The notes: generated from the sequence alone by a model not told the origin. A DNA stretch of 64,000 bases from Marinomonas hwangdonensis (GCF_003721245.1 NZ_RIZG01000001.1:598723-662722); one strand, 5' to 3'. Positions 31,460 through 41,012 are shown, counted from the first letter of the stretch. A program made the numbers and translations.

Positions 31460-32215
31460 TCAAACCGTATTATGAATCTCGGCAACGAAGTCGTAAGAAT
31501 CGCCAGGAAACCATGAACGCGTAAACTCGATAGGCGTACCGTCTTGTGTTACAGCGGTACGTTCAATATAAAGCACAGCGCTGAGTTCTGGAATGTCGAG
31601 CAATTGGGCCCGCTGTTCATCAATGCTAATAGCACGAAGACGCTGAAACGCACGAACAGGGCGGCAGCCTTGTTGTTCTAGCAGATCGTACAATGATCCT
31701 TCCATCGCAAAAGGATTGAGAATGTAATTACTTGGAATCGTCGCCAATTCAAGCGCCATGGGTTTACCATCGGCGTAACGCAAACGATAAAAACGCACGA
31801 CTTCTTGCTCTGCTGTTAGCTTAAGCGCTTTGCATTCATCTTCGTGAGGCATACCCAACGAACGATCTAGCCATTTTGATGTGATGGCTTTTCCGCGCGC
31901 TTTCATGACTTCTGTAAAGCTACGCAAGTGATTCAGCGGCTGCTCAACTCGTTCGCTGACAAAGGTTCCTGCGCCTTGGCGTTGAGTCAATACGTCTTCT
32001 TTTACCAACTCGTCGATGGCTCTGCGCACGGTGACGCGAGAAACATCAAGATACTTGGCAAGGTCTCGCTCTGGTGGGAGCGTGTCTCCGCCAAGCACTC
32101 GACCTGCAGAAATAGACGCGAGAATGGCTTTTTTTACCTGCATATAGAGAGGAATGCCTTTTTCTCTCAATGCTTGGGCTTCGCCAAATAATTCATTAAC
32201 CCGATTTTTGTCCAT
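31460..32215 (-). CDS. nagR: GntR/HutC-family regulator, probable NagR
   Basis: A 251-aa repressor. The N-terminal winged helix shows the GntR pattern (LPPERDLAKYLDVSRVTVRRAI), and the C-terminal UTRA effector domain follows from about residue 90 (ALELATIPSNYI, LYIERTAVTQDGTPIEF). Members such as NagR/YvoA and DasR sense glucosamine-6-phosphate or GlcNAc-6-phosphate. Location at the end of a nag transporter gene set supports that role. It is on the same strand as the ABC genes, 69 bases after the ATPase gene. Confidence 0.88.
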   Translation of the reverse strand: MDKNRVNELFGEAQALREKGIPLYMQVKKAILASISAGRVLGGDTLPPERDLAKYLDVSRVTVRRAIDELVKEDVLTQRQGAGTFVSERVEQPLNHLRSFTEVMKARGKAITSKWLDRSLGMPHEDECKALKLTAEQEVVRFYRLRYADGKPMALELATIPSNYILNPFAMEGSLYDLLEQQGCRPVRAFQRLRAISIDEQRAQLLDIPELSAVLYIERTAVTQDGTPIEFTRSWFPGDSYDFVAEIHNTV

Positions 32216-32284
32216 ATCACTGTCCTGAACGGGAAGGGGCTCCCGTATTCGTACTTGTTTTTCTAAGGGCTAAGTATGTCAGCT

Positions 32285-33400
32285 CTAAAGGGGGATAGCC
32301 GCAGAGGTATGCGCGTTAACTCTCGTTAAAGCCTTGCCTTGGTGGTCAAATAAATACAAGCGATTAGGTTGAATACCAAAGGTGATTTTGTCACCCGCTT
32401 GGTGTTGGTTATCGCCGTCCACTTTAAGTACCATTTCGCCTTCTTGACCGATTTCGATATATAAATAAGACAGTTCACCAAGGTGTTCTATCAAGGTGAC
32501 TGTGCCTTCAACGGTATTATGTTCGCATTCGAGCGCAATATGCTCTGGGCGTATGCCAATTTGTACTAGGTCGCCTTTGTTCAACGACGAAGTATCAACG
32601 CAAGCCTGAACAACGCGGCCGGATTCTAGCACAAGTTGCGTGTTCTCCGGATCAGGCTGGCTGATTTTTGCAGTTAAAAAGTTCATCTTTGGCGACCCAA
32701 TAAAAGCAGCAACAAATTGGGTTTTTGGGTGATGATACAAGTCCAAAGGAGCGCCGACTTGTTCAACACGACCCTTGTTCATGACGACGATTTTATCGCC
32801 CAATGTCATGGCTTCGACTTGATCGTGAGTCACATAAACTACCGTGGCTTTTAGTTCCTGATGAAGCTTGCCAAGTTCGACACGTGTTTGAACCCGTAAC
32901 GAAGCGTCTAAGTTAGATAGAGGTTCATCAAATAAGAAGACCTTTGGATCACGAACAATGGCACGGCCGATGGCGACACGCTGACGCTGGCCACCAGACA
33001 GCTCTCGTGGTAATCGCTCCAATAGATGATCAATCTTCAGTTTCTTTGCCGCTTCCATTACCTTGTTGTTCACAAACGCTTTGTCTTTGCCGGAAATCTT
33101 TAAGCCAAACGCCATGTTTTTGAACACGTTCATATGCGGATACAAGGCATAAGATTGAAAGACCATCGCAATGCCGCGCTTAGCAGGAGAGCGTCCATTA
33201 ACGCGTTCTTCATCGATATATAAGTCGCCTTCGGTGATGTCTTCCAATCCAGAAAGCAAACGTAATAAAGTTGATTTACCGCAACCGGATTCACCAATCA
33301 ACACGACAAATTCGCCGTCTTTGATATCAAGGTCGATGCCATGAAGTACGTCCACATCGCCAAAGCGCTTTTTAATATTGTTAAGTTTTACGCTAGCCAT
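32285..33400 (-). CDS. ABC transporter ATPase, MsmK/UgpC type
   Basis: A 371-aa sugar-import ATPase. Walker A GESGCGKST, signature LSGGQRQRVAIGRAI, Walker B VFLFDEPLSNLDA and H-loop VTHDQ lie in the first 230 residues; the C-terminal TOBE region (GIRPEHIALE, FGIQPNRLYLFD) marks the CUT1 family. Start ATG 33400 has GGAGA 9 bases upstream; the longer frame back to 33448 is not needed. It should power the two permeases encoded before it. Confidence 0.93.
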   Translation of the reverse strand: MASVKLNNIKKRFGDVDVLHGIDLDIKDGEFVVLIGESGCGKSTLLRLLSGLEDITEGDLYIDEERVNGRSPAKRGIAMVFQSYALYPHMNVFKNMAFGLKISGKDKAFVNNKVMEAAKKLKIDHLLERLPRELSGGQRQRVAIGRAIVRDPKVFLFDEPLSNLDASLRVQTRVELGKLHQELKATVVYVTHDQVEAMTLGDKIVVMNKGRVEQVGAPLDLYHHPKTQFVAAFIGSPKMNFLTAKISQPDPENTQLVLESGRVVQACVDTSSLNKGDLVQIGIRPEHIALECEHNTVEGTVTLIEHLGELSYLYIEIGQEGEMVLKVDGDNQHQAGDKITFGIQPNRLYLFDHQGKALTRVNAHTSAAIPL

Positions 33401-33464
33401 AGTTATAAATCTCCAACGAAGCACTTTGCATATGAGGTAAGTGTGCAAAGCGCTTTCATAAATA

Positions 33465-34328
33465 TTATTTGACTGCTCCGCTCGTTAAGCCGCGGATCAA
33501 TTGTCGTGAAAAAATGGTGTACAGGATAAGCACAGGAACGATTGCCAAGGTTAATGCAGACAATACCGAGTTCCAGTCAGTAACGTATTGGCCAACAAAT
33601 TGCTGCACGCCAAGCGTGATAGTGCGTGTTTCTTCACCCGGTGCGAGTATCAGTGGGAACCATAAATCGTTCCAAATCGGAATCATGGTAAAGACAGCGA
33701 CTGTGGCCATGGCGGGCTTCAGTAGCGGTAAGATCACACAAAAGAAAATCTTGTATTCGCTCACTGAGTCACAACGCGCGGCTTCCGTAAGTTCCTTGGG
33801 AATAGTGCGCACAAACTCCGATAATATGTACACAGCAAGGGGTAAGCCTTGAGCTATGTACACCAGCACCAGGGCTGTTAGTGTATTTACCAGATTGAGA
33901 TTGACCATCAGGCTCAAAATACTCACCGTGCCTAGACGGATTGGAATCATGATGCCCATCGCAAACAAAAAGGTAATCAGCAAATTGCCCTTAAATTTGT
34001 ATTCCGTTAGTGCCCAAGCGGCCATAGCGCCAAGTAAAAGTACCAAGCCAACGGCCAAAATAGTGACGACCAAACTGTTCCAAGAATACAGCCCAAAGTC
34101 TGATCTGAGTAGCACCTGCTCAAAGCCCACCAGCGTAAAGGAGCTGCTGTCTGGTAACCCCAGCGGATCACGGAAAATGGCACGACGTTCTTTAAAGGAG
34201 TTGATCACAACGACAATAATTGGAAAGAGGGCAATCACGGTATAGGCCAACAACACGGCGTGTATGGTGACACTTTTAGGGACCTGTCTCATTCCAGAGG
34301 AAGGCATAAAACGGCTAAATAGTTTCAT
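33465..34328 (-). CDS. Sugar ABC permease, MalG type
   Basis: Inner-membrane permease of about 287 aa with six hydrophobic segments and the cytoplasmic EAA loop that docks on the ATPase (ELTEAARCDSVSEYKIFFCV). Of the adjacent ATGs 34331 and 34328, the second has better spacing (5) after AAGGAGG. It starts about 10 bases after the other permease gene ends, in the same operon. Confidence 0.92.
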   Translation of the reverse strand: MKLFSRFMPSSGMRQVPKSVTIHAVLLAYTVIALFPIIVVVINSFKERRAIFRDPLGLPDSSSFTLVGFEQVLLRSDFGLYSWNSLVVTILAVGLVLLLGAMAAWALTEYKFKGNLLITFLFAMGIMIPIRLGTVSILSLMVNLNLVNTLTALVLVYIAQGLPLAVYILSEFVRTIPKELTEAARCDSVSEYKIFFCVILPLLKPAMATVAVFTMIPIWNDLWFPLILAPGEETRTITLGVQQFVGQYVTDWNSVLSALTLAIVPVLILYTIFSRQLIRGLTSGAVK

Positions 34329-34338
34329 CATGGCCTCC

Positions 34339-35274
34339 TTAGAATTGGAATCGCTGAATGCGACGTTGAATAAAGAAGAGGAACAACATAACACCCACCA
34401 AAATGATCAAAAACATCAGTGTTGCTACTGCGGCCCCCATGGATGCACTGCCTTGTTGAAGCTGGAAGCCAAAAAAGGTGCGATAGAAGAAAGTGCCCAT
34501 TAGATCGGTCGAAAAGTTGGGGCCAGCAAGAGCACCCTTGACAGCATATATCAGCTCAAATGCATTGAAGTTCGCCACAAACGTCAGAATAGATACCATG
34601 GCAATAGTGGGCAAAATGAGGGGGAGTTTAATATGCCAAAAAGTTTGGAATGAATTGGCACCATCTACCACACTAGCATCAACAATATCGTCCGGAATAT
34701 TGAGTAGGGTGGCATAAATCAACATCATCGGAATGCCAACAAACTGCCACACTGAGATAAAAGCCAAAGTAATTAATGCACTGCTTTCTTTGCCCAGCCA
34801 TGCATCGAAGTATTCACCAAGACCAATGCTGTATAGAAAGTTTTCTGAAATACCCCAAATTGGGCTAAGCAAAAGTTGCCATACAAAACCAATGATGACC
34901 ACAGACAACATGGTTGGCATGAAGATAAGCGTTCTATAAGTGCCGGATAAACGCAATTTAGGCGAACTTAACAAAACCGCTAAAATCAAACCAATGGGGT
35001 TTTGTACCAGCATATGGATTGCGAAAAAGGTGAAGTTGTTACTGAGTGCGTTCCAAAAAGCGTGGGACCAAGCATCGTCAGTGATCAAGGTTATAAAATT
35101 CTGTAAGCCGACAAAATGACTCTGGCCTTGTTGCTCGTTGTATAAACTTAAGACAAGCGTATCGAGCAAAGGGTAAACACTGAAAATAACGTAAATAAGC
35201 AACCCTGGCCCTAGGAAAAAGACCAAATGCCACGGAAAAGGTTTCTTTTCGTCATGTTGGTTGGATGGATTCAT
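34339..35274 (-). CDS. Sugar ABC permease, MalF type
   Basis: A 311-aa partner permease. A cytoplasmic N terminus is followed by the first helix (FFLGPGLLIYVIFSVYPLL), then five more. The EAA loop is VVDGANSFQTFWHIKLPLI, here starting IVDASV instead of the classic EAA. Together with the MalG-type protein it forms the channel for GlcNAc or chitooligosaccharides, as inferred from the linked nag genes. Confidence 0.92.
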   Translation of the reverse strand: MNPSNQHDEKKPFPWHLVFFLGPGLLIYVIFSVYPLLDTLVLSLYNEQQGQSHFVGLQNFITLITDDAWSHAFWNALSNNFTFFAIHMLVQNPIGLILAVLLSSPKLRLSGTYRTLIFMPTMLSVVIIGFVWQLLLSPIWGISENFLYSIGLGEYFDAWLGKESSALITLAFISVWQFVGIPMMLIYATLLNIPDDIVDASVVDGANSFQTFWHIKLPLILPTIAMVSILTFVANFNAFELIYAVKGALAGPNFSTDLMGTFFYRTFFGFQLQQGSASMGAAVATLMFLIILVGVMLFLFFIQRRIQRFQF

Positions 35275-35347
35275 AGTTCATCTCAAATGGTAATTAGTTT
35301 TAACCCCCTCCAAATCTCTTAGCAGGGCAAGGAGTAGGTTGTCTGTT

Positions 35348-35373
35348 CCCTCCTCTTATGTTCAAGAGGAGGG
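35348..35373 (-). other. Hairpin between binding-protein and permease genes
   Basis: A perfect 10-bp stem (CCCTCCTCTT 35348-35357 with AAGAGGAGGG 35364-35373) and a six-base loop, no T-run on the coding strand. It lies 18 bases after the binding-protein stop. Such hairpins stabilise the upstream mRNA and let binding protein outnumber permease (as in malE-malF); that role is inferred. Confidence 0.65.
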
Positions 35374-35390
35374 TCAGGTTTGGTTTTAGC

Positions 35391-36674
35391 TTATTGTTGT
35401 GGTTTGTACCATTGGGCTAAACCATCTTGTGCTTCTTTGGCGGCCGCTTCTGGTGTCATTGTGCCGTTAATCACTTGAGCACTGACGTTCCAAAGTTGGT
35501 TTTCTAGGTTTGGTGTACCACGAGACAAGATCTGATAGGAGTTGCGAATGGTTGATTCGCACTGCTGACGCCAGCTCATAAACTCTTGTGCCACAGGATC
35601 TTTGATGTCGATTTGATGATTAGACAGAGGGAAAAAGCCGGGTACTTCATTAGCGTACAAGGTAGCGAATTCTTTGCTGGCCATCCAGTTTAAGAAGATT
35701 TTAGCGGCTTCTTTATTAGTCGAACTTGCATTGATACCAATTCCCATATCGGTGTGATCACTGATGTAACAAGTGTCTCCCGCTTTCGCCACTGGAGGTG
35801 GAAAAGCGCCAAATTCAAAATCAGCTTGATTGTTGAACGTCTGAATATCCCAAGACCCTGCTGGGTAAATAGCTGCTCGACCTAAGGTGAAAAGGTTCTG
35901 TGAGTCGGAATATTTTTGTGCTTCAAAACCGCGACCTAGATACGGTTTCCACTTGGCGAGTTCTTGCCAAGTATCTACATACGCTTTGTCGGTCAATTTA
36001 CCTTCGCCAGTTAATAGCGCTTTACGGCCTTTTTCACCTTCCCAATAGTTTGGGCCAATATTTTGGAATCCCATTGTCGCGGCTTCCCACTGATCGGCGG
36101 TTCCCATTGCTAACGGGATGTAGCGACTCTCTGATTTGATGGTATCCAGCGTTTTGTAGAATTCATCGCGAGTTTTAGGTACGGAGAGATTGAGTTCTTT
36201 AAAGATCTCTTTGTTGTAAACAAAGCCATGAATAACCGACGCCACTGGCATACAGAATTGGTCTTTACCATCGTCTGTCACCCACGCACTTTTCGCTACA
36301 TCAGAGAATTGTTTTAAACCTTCTAAGTCGTTTAGATTTGCGAGGTGGCCGTCTTTATAAAGATCTAATGCCGTATCGAATGGACGACAAGTAATTAAAT
36401 CGCCAGCGGAGCCCGCTTTCAATTTTGCTTGCAACGCCGAGTTGTATTCTGTGGGTGGGGTTGGCGCAAAGTGCACAGTGGCATCTGGGTGGCTTTTATT
36501 GAAGGCTGGAATGATGACATCTGACCAGATATTGGCATCATCACTGCGCCAACTTTCAATCGACAAACCGTTTGCCGCTTGTGCTATGCCCGTGCTGCCA
36601 AGCATTATGGCGGCTATACAAGTAAGTTTTGTGACTGTTTTTGTTTCAAGTGAGGCGGAACGAACATTGAACAT
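35391..36674 (-). CDS. ABC transporter sugar-binding protein (probable GlcNAc/chitooligosaccharide)
   Basis: A 427-aa extracellular solute-binding protein of family 1 (MalE/UgpB class). The signal peptide covers about the first 33 residues (TKLTCIAAIMLGSTGIAQA). The mature protein shows LSIESWRSDDANIWSD, AIYPAGSWDIQTF and EAAKIFLNWMASKEF, typical of the group. It is the first gene of the minus-strand transporter operon and is divergent from nagB, so the substrate is probably N-acetylglucosamine or its oligomers. GGAGAG lies before the ATG. Confidence 0.9.
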   Translation of the reverse strand: MFNVRSASLETKTVTKLTCIAAIMLGSTGIAQAANGLSIESWRSDDANIWSDVIIPAFNKSHPDATVHFAPTPPTEYNSALQAKLKAGSAGDLITCRPFDTALDLYKDGHLANLNDLEGLKQFSDVAKSAWVTDDGKDQFCMPVASVIHGFVYNKEIFKELNLSVPKTRDEFYKTLDTIKSESRYIPLAMGTADQWEAATMGFQNIGPNYWEGEKGRKALLTGEGKLTDKAYVDTWQELAKWKPYLGRGFEAQKYSDSQNLFTLGRAAIYPAGSWDIQTFNNQADFEFGAFPPPVAKAGDTCYISDHTDMGIGINASSTNKEAAKIFLNWMASKEFATLYANEVPGFFPLSNHQIDIKDPVAQEFMSWRQQCESTIRNSYQILSRGTPNLENQLWNVSAQVINGTMTPEAAAKEAQDGLAQWYKPQQ

Positions 36675-36886
36675 GATTACTCTCCGATTGTGTTTTCCAA
36701 TTGTGCATTTGTACTTTTTTTATTAGGTGTTTTTTCGTAGATCTTAGTACGACGACAGTGTCTGTAAAATCGTAAAATAATCTCTTCTAAAACTGCATTG
36801 GTATTTTTTAGGTATTGCTTAGTTTTGAAAATTAGCACCAATTATGTTCTCAAGCAAATAAATATGACAATAATGTGGAAAATAAT

Positions 36887-36919
36887 TTGATCTTGCGCTC
36901 TAATTGGTTCTATATTGGT
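36887..36919 (+). promoter_or_regulatory. Probable nagB promoter with overlapping ATTGGT repeats
   Basis: TTGATC (36887-36892) and TATATT (36911-36916) are 18 bases apart, a good sigma-70 fit, 26 bases before the ATG. Two ATTGGT repeats (36903-36908 and 36914-36919, 11 bases apart) overlap the spacer and -10, so a bound repressor would block it. Binding by the GntR protein is a guess. A third ATTGGT is at 36797. Confidence 0.45.
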
Positions 36920-36941
36920 TTTACTTAAAAAAAGGATTCTT

Positions 36942-37742
36942 ATGCAGGTTATCATTCTTCCATTGGCTCATGATGTGGCCTTATATGCGGCAGATCGTGT
37001 TGCTGAGGTCATTAATAGCAAAACCAATCCCGTTTTAGGGCTAGCAACGGGTTCTACGCCCATCGCTTTGTACGATGAACTGGTAGCGCGTTATCAAGCC
37101 AAGCAAGTATCGTTTCGACAGACGATCAGTTTTAATTTAGATGAATACATTGGTATTGCCGACAGTCATGCGCAGAGTTATCGCACCTTTATGAACCAGC
37201 ATTTGTTTGATCATATTGATATTGCCAAGTCGAACACGCATGTCCCTTTGGCAGAAAGCAAAGACGCAATCGTCTTAAAGAAAAGCGCACAGGATTTTGA
37301 AGCGAGTATTCAGCAAGCGGGTGGCATCGATTTACAGATTCTAGGCATCGGCTTAAATGGTCATATTGGCTTTAATGAACCTACTTCCAGCTTTACTTCA
37401 CGAACACGTATCAAGACTTTGTCTGAATCGACTGTAATTGCGAATAAGCGTTTTTTCAAAGACGGTGAGTATCAGCCCCATTTAGCGCTGACGATGGGAA
37501 TTGGTACCATTTTGAATAGCAGAGCCGTGTTATTAATAGCAACCGGAAAAGCGAAAGCCGAGGCAGTAAAAGTCATGATAGAAGGACCGCTTTCTGCCAT
37601 GTGTCCAGCGTCGGCACTGCAGCTGCATGAAACCGCAACCATAGTATTAGATGAGGAGGCCGCTAGTATGTTAGCGCTAAAAGAATATTACCGATGGTGT
37701 GAGCAAAAGCGACAACAATTACACGAGGGGAATGTGCGATGA
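36942..37742 (+). CDS. nagB: Glucosamine-6-phosphate deaminase NagB
   Basis: A 266-aa enzyme, the same length as E. coli NagB, that converts glucosamine-6-phosphate to fructose-6-phosphate and ammonia. Visible motifs are LGLATGSTPIALYDEL (phosphate loop), SFNLDEYIG (catalytic Asp67) and LGIGLNGHIGFNEP (catalytic His and Glu). I choose ATG 36942 with AAGGA before it; an upstream extension is not conserved. The stop overlaps the next start by four bases (ATGA). Confidence 0.96.
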   Translation: MQVIILPLAHDVALYAADRVAEVINSKTNPVLGLATGSTPIALYDELVARYQAKQVSFRQTISFNLDEYIGIADSHAQSYRTFMNQHLFDHIDIAKSNTHVPLAESKDAIVLKKSAQDFEASIQQAGGIDLQILGIGLNGHIGFNEPTSSFTSRTRIKTLSESTVIANKRFFKDGEYQPHLALTMGIGTILNSRAVLLIATGKAKAEAVKVMIEGPLSAMCPASALQLHETATIVLDEEAASMLALKEYYRWCEQKRQQLHEGNVR

Positions 37743-38620
37743 GCGGCTTATACATTGGTGTAGACGGAGGAGGAACCTTCTGTCGAGCCCGTTTGGTTGA
37801 CAGTGATGGTCATGTATTGGGAGAAGCTGTTGGAGGTTCTGGTAATCCAAGAATCGGTATAGAAGCAGCATGGCAAAATATTATTAATGCCTGTCTTGAA
37901 GCATGCCGCCAAGGCAATATTCCGCCCGAAAGCTATTCAAAAATCACGCTAGGGTTAGGCTTAGCGGGTGCCAATCAGCCGTTAGAACAAGAACAGGTGA
38001 TTGCTCAAAAATCCCCTTTTGGACAGCGCTATTTATTAACCGACGCTCATGCGGCCTGTTTGGGCGCTTTTAATGGTGAAGATGGCGCTTTATTGATATT
38101 GGGCACGGGGAGTTGTGGTGTTGTTTATCACAATGAGCGATTCAGCATTGTTGGTGGTTGGGGCTTTCCGTTATCTGACCAAGGCAGCGGGGCGCGTATT
38201 GGCTTATCTGCGTTGGAATACTCGTTAGCAGCGTTAGATGGTATTTCGCCTTCGACCCCGTTTACTGACAGTATTAACGCTGAGTTTTCTTTGTCTGCAG
38301 AAGAATATGTGTTGTATCAAAATCGTGCGCCACTTCCAAAAGAATACGGTGCCTTTGCTGTTCAGGTGTTTCAATTTGCTCAGCAAAAAGATCCTATCGC
38401 ACTGAAAATTATTCAACAGCAAGTGGAATGGGTAAGTCAGTATTTGGACGCTTTAATCGCCAAGGGTGCACAGAAAATCGCCTTAGTCGGCGGTGTGTCA
38501 GACGCTATTTTAAAATATTTACCAGCGCGTTTTTCTCCGTACTTTTGTCAGCCGCAAGGAGATGCTATGGCGGGGGCTATTTTAATGGCCAAAGCGCAGA
38601 TAGGCAGGAAGGCAATATGA
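37739..38620 (+). CDS. nagK: N-acetylglucosamine kinase (BadF/BadG ATPase family)
   Basis: A 293-aa sugar kinase of the ASKHA fold: phosphate-1 motif VDGGGTFCRARL at residues 8-19, DAHAACLGAF and GTGSCGVVYH, then WGFPLSDQGSGARIG. It resembles the GlcNAc kinase group rather than the ROK-type NagK of E. coli. A kinase is needed here because the ABC transporter delivers unphosphorylated sugar, unlike the PTS. Coupled by four-base overlaps to nagB and nagA. Confidence 0.88.
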   Translation: MSGLYIGVDGGGTFCRARLVDSDGHVLGEAVGGSGNPRIGIEAAWQNIINACLEACRQGNIPPESYSKITLGLGLAGANQPLEQEQVIAQKSPFGQRYLLTDAHAACLGAFNGEDGALLILGTGSCGVVYHNERFSIVGGWGFPLSDQGSGARIGLSALEYSLAALDGISPSTPFTDSINAEFSLSAEEYVLYQNRAPLPKEYGAFAVQVFQFAQQKDPIALKIIQQQVEWVSQYLDALIAKGAQKIALVGGVSDAILKYLPARFSPYFCQPQGDAMAGAILMAKAQIGRKAI

Positions 38621-39780
38621 TGGAACATAAAATGACAACGATCTTTGCAAAACGTCTGTTCGATGGAGAAAATTGGTTGACCAATCAAGAGGTGACTTTT
38701 AAAGGGCAACTCATTGAATCCATTGTTTCTAAGGCTGATCCATCAACGGATAATACAGACATAGTTGACTTGCTAGCGCCTGGGTTTATTGATGTGCATG
38801 TCAATGGCGGCGGCGGCGCCTTGTTTAACCATACACCAACCTTGGCGGCCCTAGAGAGAATGGTAGCGGTACATGCTCAATTTGGTACCGTGGCCATGAT
38901 GCCGACGTTAATATCGGATGATTATGAGATCATGTCACAAGCGCATCAAACGGTGTGCCAAGCACTTAAACAAGATATGCCAGGTATATTGGGGATGCAT
39001 TATGAAGGGCCTTATCTGAATCCCATTCGCAAAGGTGTTCATAATGAATCTCAACTGCGTAAACCCACAGAAGGTAAATTAGCGGCTTTGTTAGACGTGA
39101 GTCGTTCGGGCAAGCTCATGGTGACATTGGCGCCAGAGCAGGTGCCAGAAGGCTTTATTGAATGGTTGGTTTCCGAAGGGGCGATTGTGTGTATTGGTCA
39201 TTCTGCGGCGAGTTATGATCAGGCAAGGCAGGCTGTGATGAACGGCGCTCGCGGTTTTACGCATTTGTTTAATGCCATGACGCCATTGATCAGCCGTGAG
39301 CCAGGTGTGGTGGGGGCCGCTTTGCAAACAGATTTACCGACTTGGTGCGGTCTCATTGCCGATGGGCATCATGTTCATCCTGCTGCGATGCGTGTCGCCA
39401 TTGCCGCGAAAGGCTGTGAACACATGCTTTTAGTGACCGATGCGATTCAAAGTGTGGGGTCAGATGAAAAAGAAATGCCTTTTTTGGGTAAAAGAGTGCT
39501 GCGCAGTCAAGGTAAAGTGACCACCGAAGACGGCACGCTAGCGGGCTCGGATTTAGACATGGCGACAGCGGTTCGCAACACCATTTCTTTCATTGGCCGA
39601 ACGCCAGCAGAAGCCTTGCAGATGGCATCGTTACGACCTGCTGAGTTTTTAGGAATAGACCATCATTTTGGTCGCATTAAACCAGGCTACCGGGCAAGCC
39701 TTGTTGCTTTAACGGAAGACTTCATTGTGAAAGCGACATGGATAGATGGGCAGAAGGTATGGGGGCAGGGCGTCGTTTAA
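38617..39780 (+). CDS. nagA: N-acetylglucosamine-6-phosphate deacetylase NagA
   Basis: An amidohydrolase-superfamily enzyme of about 387 aa that removes the acetyl group from GlcNAc-6-phosphate. Motifs: APGFIDVHVNGGGG, GMHYEGPYLNP (metal Glu), CIGHSAASYDQA and GFTHLFNAM (metal His), LVTDAIQSVG (catalytic Asp). The chosen start ATG 38617 overlaps the kinase stop; ATG 38620 is equally possible (AGGAAGG lies 4 or 7 bases upstream). It completes the pathway transporter, kinase, deacetylase, deaminase. Confidence 0.95.
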   Translation: MMEHKMTTIFAKRLFDGENWLTNQEVTFKGQLIESIVSKADPSTDNTDIVDLLAPGFIDVHVNGGGGALFNHTPTLAALERMVAVHAQFGTVAMMPTLISDDYEIMSQAHQTVCQALKQDMPGILGMHYEGPYLNPIRKGVHNESQLRKPTEGKLAALLDVSRSGKLMVTLAPEQVPEGFIEWLVSEGAIVCIGHSAASYDQARQAVMNGARGFTHLFNAMTPLISREPGVVGAALQTDLPTWCGLIADGHHVHPAAMRVAIAAKGCEHMLLVTDAIQSVGSDEKEMPFLGKRVLRSQGKVTTEDGTLAGSDLDMATAVRNTISFIGRTPAEALQMASLRPAEFLGIDHHFGRIKPGYRASLVALTEDFIVKATWIDGQKVWGQGVV

Positions 39781-39987
39781 TTTAAATAAATTGCAATAAA
39801 GCTATCTATCTTAGAGTTATGTCTATACTATGGCTTCACGAGCTAGAAAGAAGTCTCTAATTATTAACTCTGCAATACGTTGTTTTATTCATAAAATCCT
39901 CGTCCTGAAAGTTTTTAAGTACCAGTCTATTTTTTTTGCAAATTCGGTCTTTTGAAGGCCACTAATATTTAAATCAGGTGATTATTT

Positions 39988-40197
39988 ATGTCTAATACAG
40001 TGAAAGGAACCGTTAAGTGGTTCAACGAAATTAAAGGTTTTGGTTTTATTGAGCAAGAGTCTGGCCCAGATGTGTTCGCACATTTCAGCGCCATCGCTAG
40101 CTCTGGATTCAAAACTTTGGCTGAAGGCCAACAAGTTGAGTTCGTTGTGACTGCTGGCCAAAAAGGTCCTCAAGCAGAGAATATCACAGTAATCTAA
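39988..40197 (+). CDS. Cold-shock protein, CspA family
   Basis: A 69-aa single cold-shock domain with RNP1 (KGFGFIEQ) and RNP2 (DVFAHFSAI), a nucleic-acid chaperone. The 207 bases upstream hold no gene; a long leader is typical of cold-induced csp genes but I cannot show cold control here. A terminator follows at 40219. Confidence 0.95.
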   Translation: MSNTVKGTVKWFNEIKGFGFIEQESGPDVFAHFSAIASSGFKTLAEGQQVEFVVTAGQKGPQAENITVI

Positions 40198-40218
40198 TTT
40201 ACTGTCTGACCTATTCTT

Positions 40219-40255
40219 AAAAAAGGGTAAGTTCTCCGGAGCTTACCCTTTTTTT
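40219..40255 (+). terminator. Terminator of the cold-shock gene
   Basis: A 13-bp stem AAAAAAGGGTAAG (40219-40231) with CTTACCCTTTTTT (40242-40254), a 10-base loop and seven T. Confidence 0.93.
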
Positions 40256-40419
40256 GTTTTTCAAACTGTCTTTGTGCCTGCTTTATGTTGGTTTCTAATG
40301 TACTTCTGCGTTTGAATCATAAGGTACCTGAAACTTTTCTAGCCTACTTTACGTATCTTTAGGTGGACTTGAAGCGTGTCGTTATGGCACTCAAAGAGTG
40401 ACTTTTTAAGGGGTATTAT

Positions 40420-40908
40420 ATGAACCGTCGACATTTTCTTATTCAAGCCGCCTGCGTGGTTGGTGTGGCAAAAACCTTGAATGTATCAGCTGCAAGTACG
40501 GCGCTGGCGTCTGATAAAACATTTGAAATCGTACGCACTAAAAAAGAGTGGCAAGCGAGGCTAAGTGATTTTGAATACCAAGTGATGCGGGAGGAAAAAA
40601 CCGAGCGAGCAGGATCAAGCCCCCTGTTAAATGAAAAACGCGAAGGTGTGTACGCCTGTAAGGGCTGTGATCTTCCGCTGTATCCTAGCAGTACTAAATA
40701 CGAGAGTGGCACTGGCTGGCCAAGCTTTTACGATAGTTTGCCTAATGCTATTGGCACAAAAGAAGATAATGGTTTCTTCATGACGCGCACCGAGGTGCAC
40801 TGTCGTCGTTGTGGTAGTCACTTAGGTCATATTTTTGACGATGGCCCAGCACCAACCGGATTGCGTCATTGTTTAAATGGCGTTTCTCTTGTGTTTCAAC
40901 CCGCTTAA
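40420..40908 (+). CDS. msrB: Peptide-methionine (R)-S-oxide reductase MsrB, Tat-exported
   Basis: A 162-aa MsrB preceded by a twin-arginine-type signal (NRRHFLIQAACVVGVAK, then a likely cleavage after about residue 30), so it should work folded in the periplasm. The enzyme domain has two zinc CxxC pairs (CKGCD and CRRCG), GTGWPSFYD, and the catalytic Cys in GLRHCLNGVSL. It repairs the R form of methionine sulfoxide. Usual MsrB reads RYCIN(S/A) at the active site; here RHCLNG, a mild variation. An AAGGGG stands before the ATG. Confidence 0.92.
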   Translation: MNRRHFLIQAACVVGVAKTLNVSAASTALASDKTFEIVRTKKEWQARLSDFEYQVMREEKTERAGSSPLLNEKREGVYACKGCDLPLYPSSTKYESGTGWPSFYDSLPNAIGTKEDNGFFMTRTEVHCRRCGSHLGHIFDDGPAPTGLRHCLNGVSLVFQPA

Positions 40909-41012
40909 ATTTTTTTCATTTTTTTTTACGATCTTGAAACCTTTTTAAATCGATGTCGTACCTGTTTATAACCATGGCGCATTGTTATGGATCATCAGAC
41001 TGGAGAAAAACA

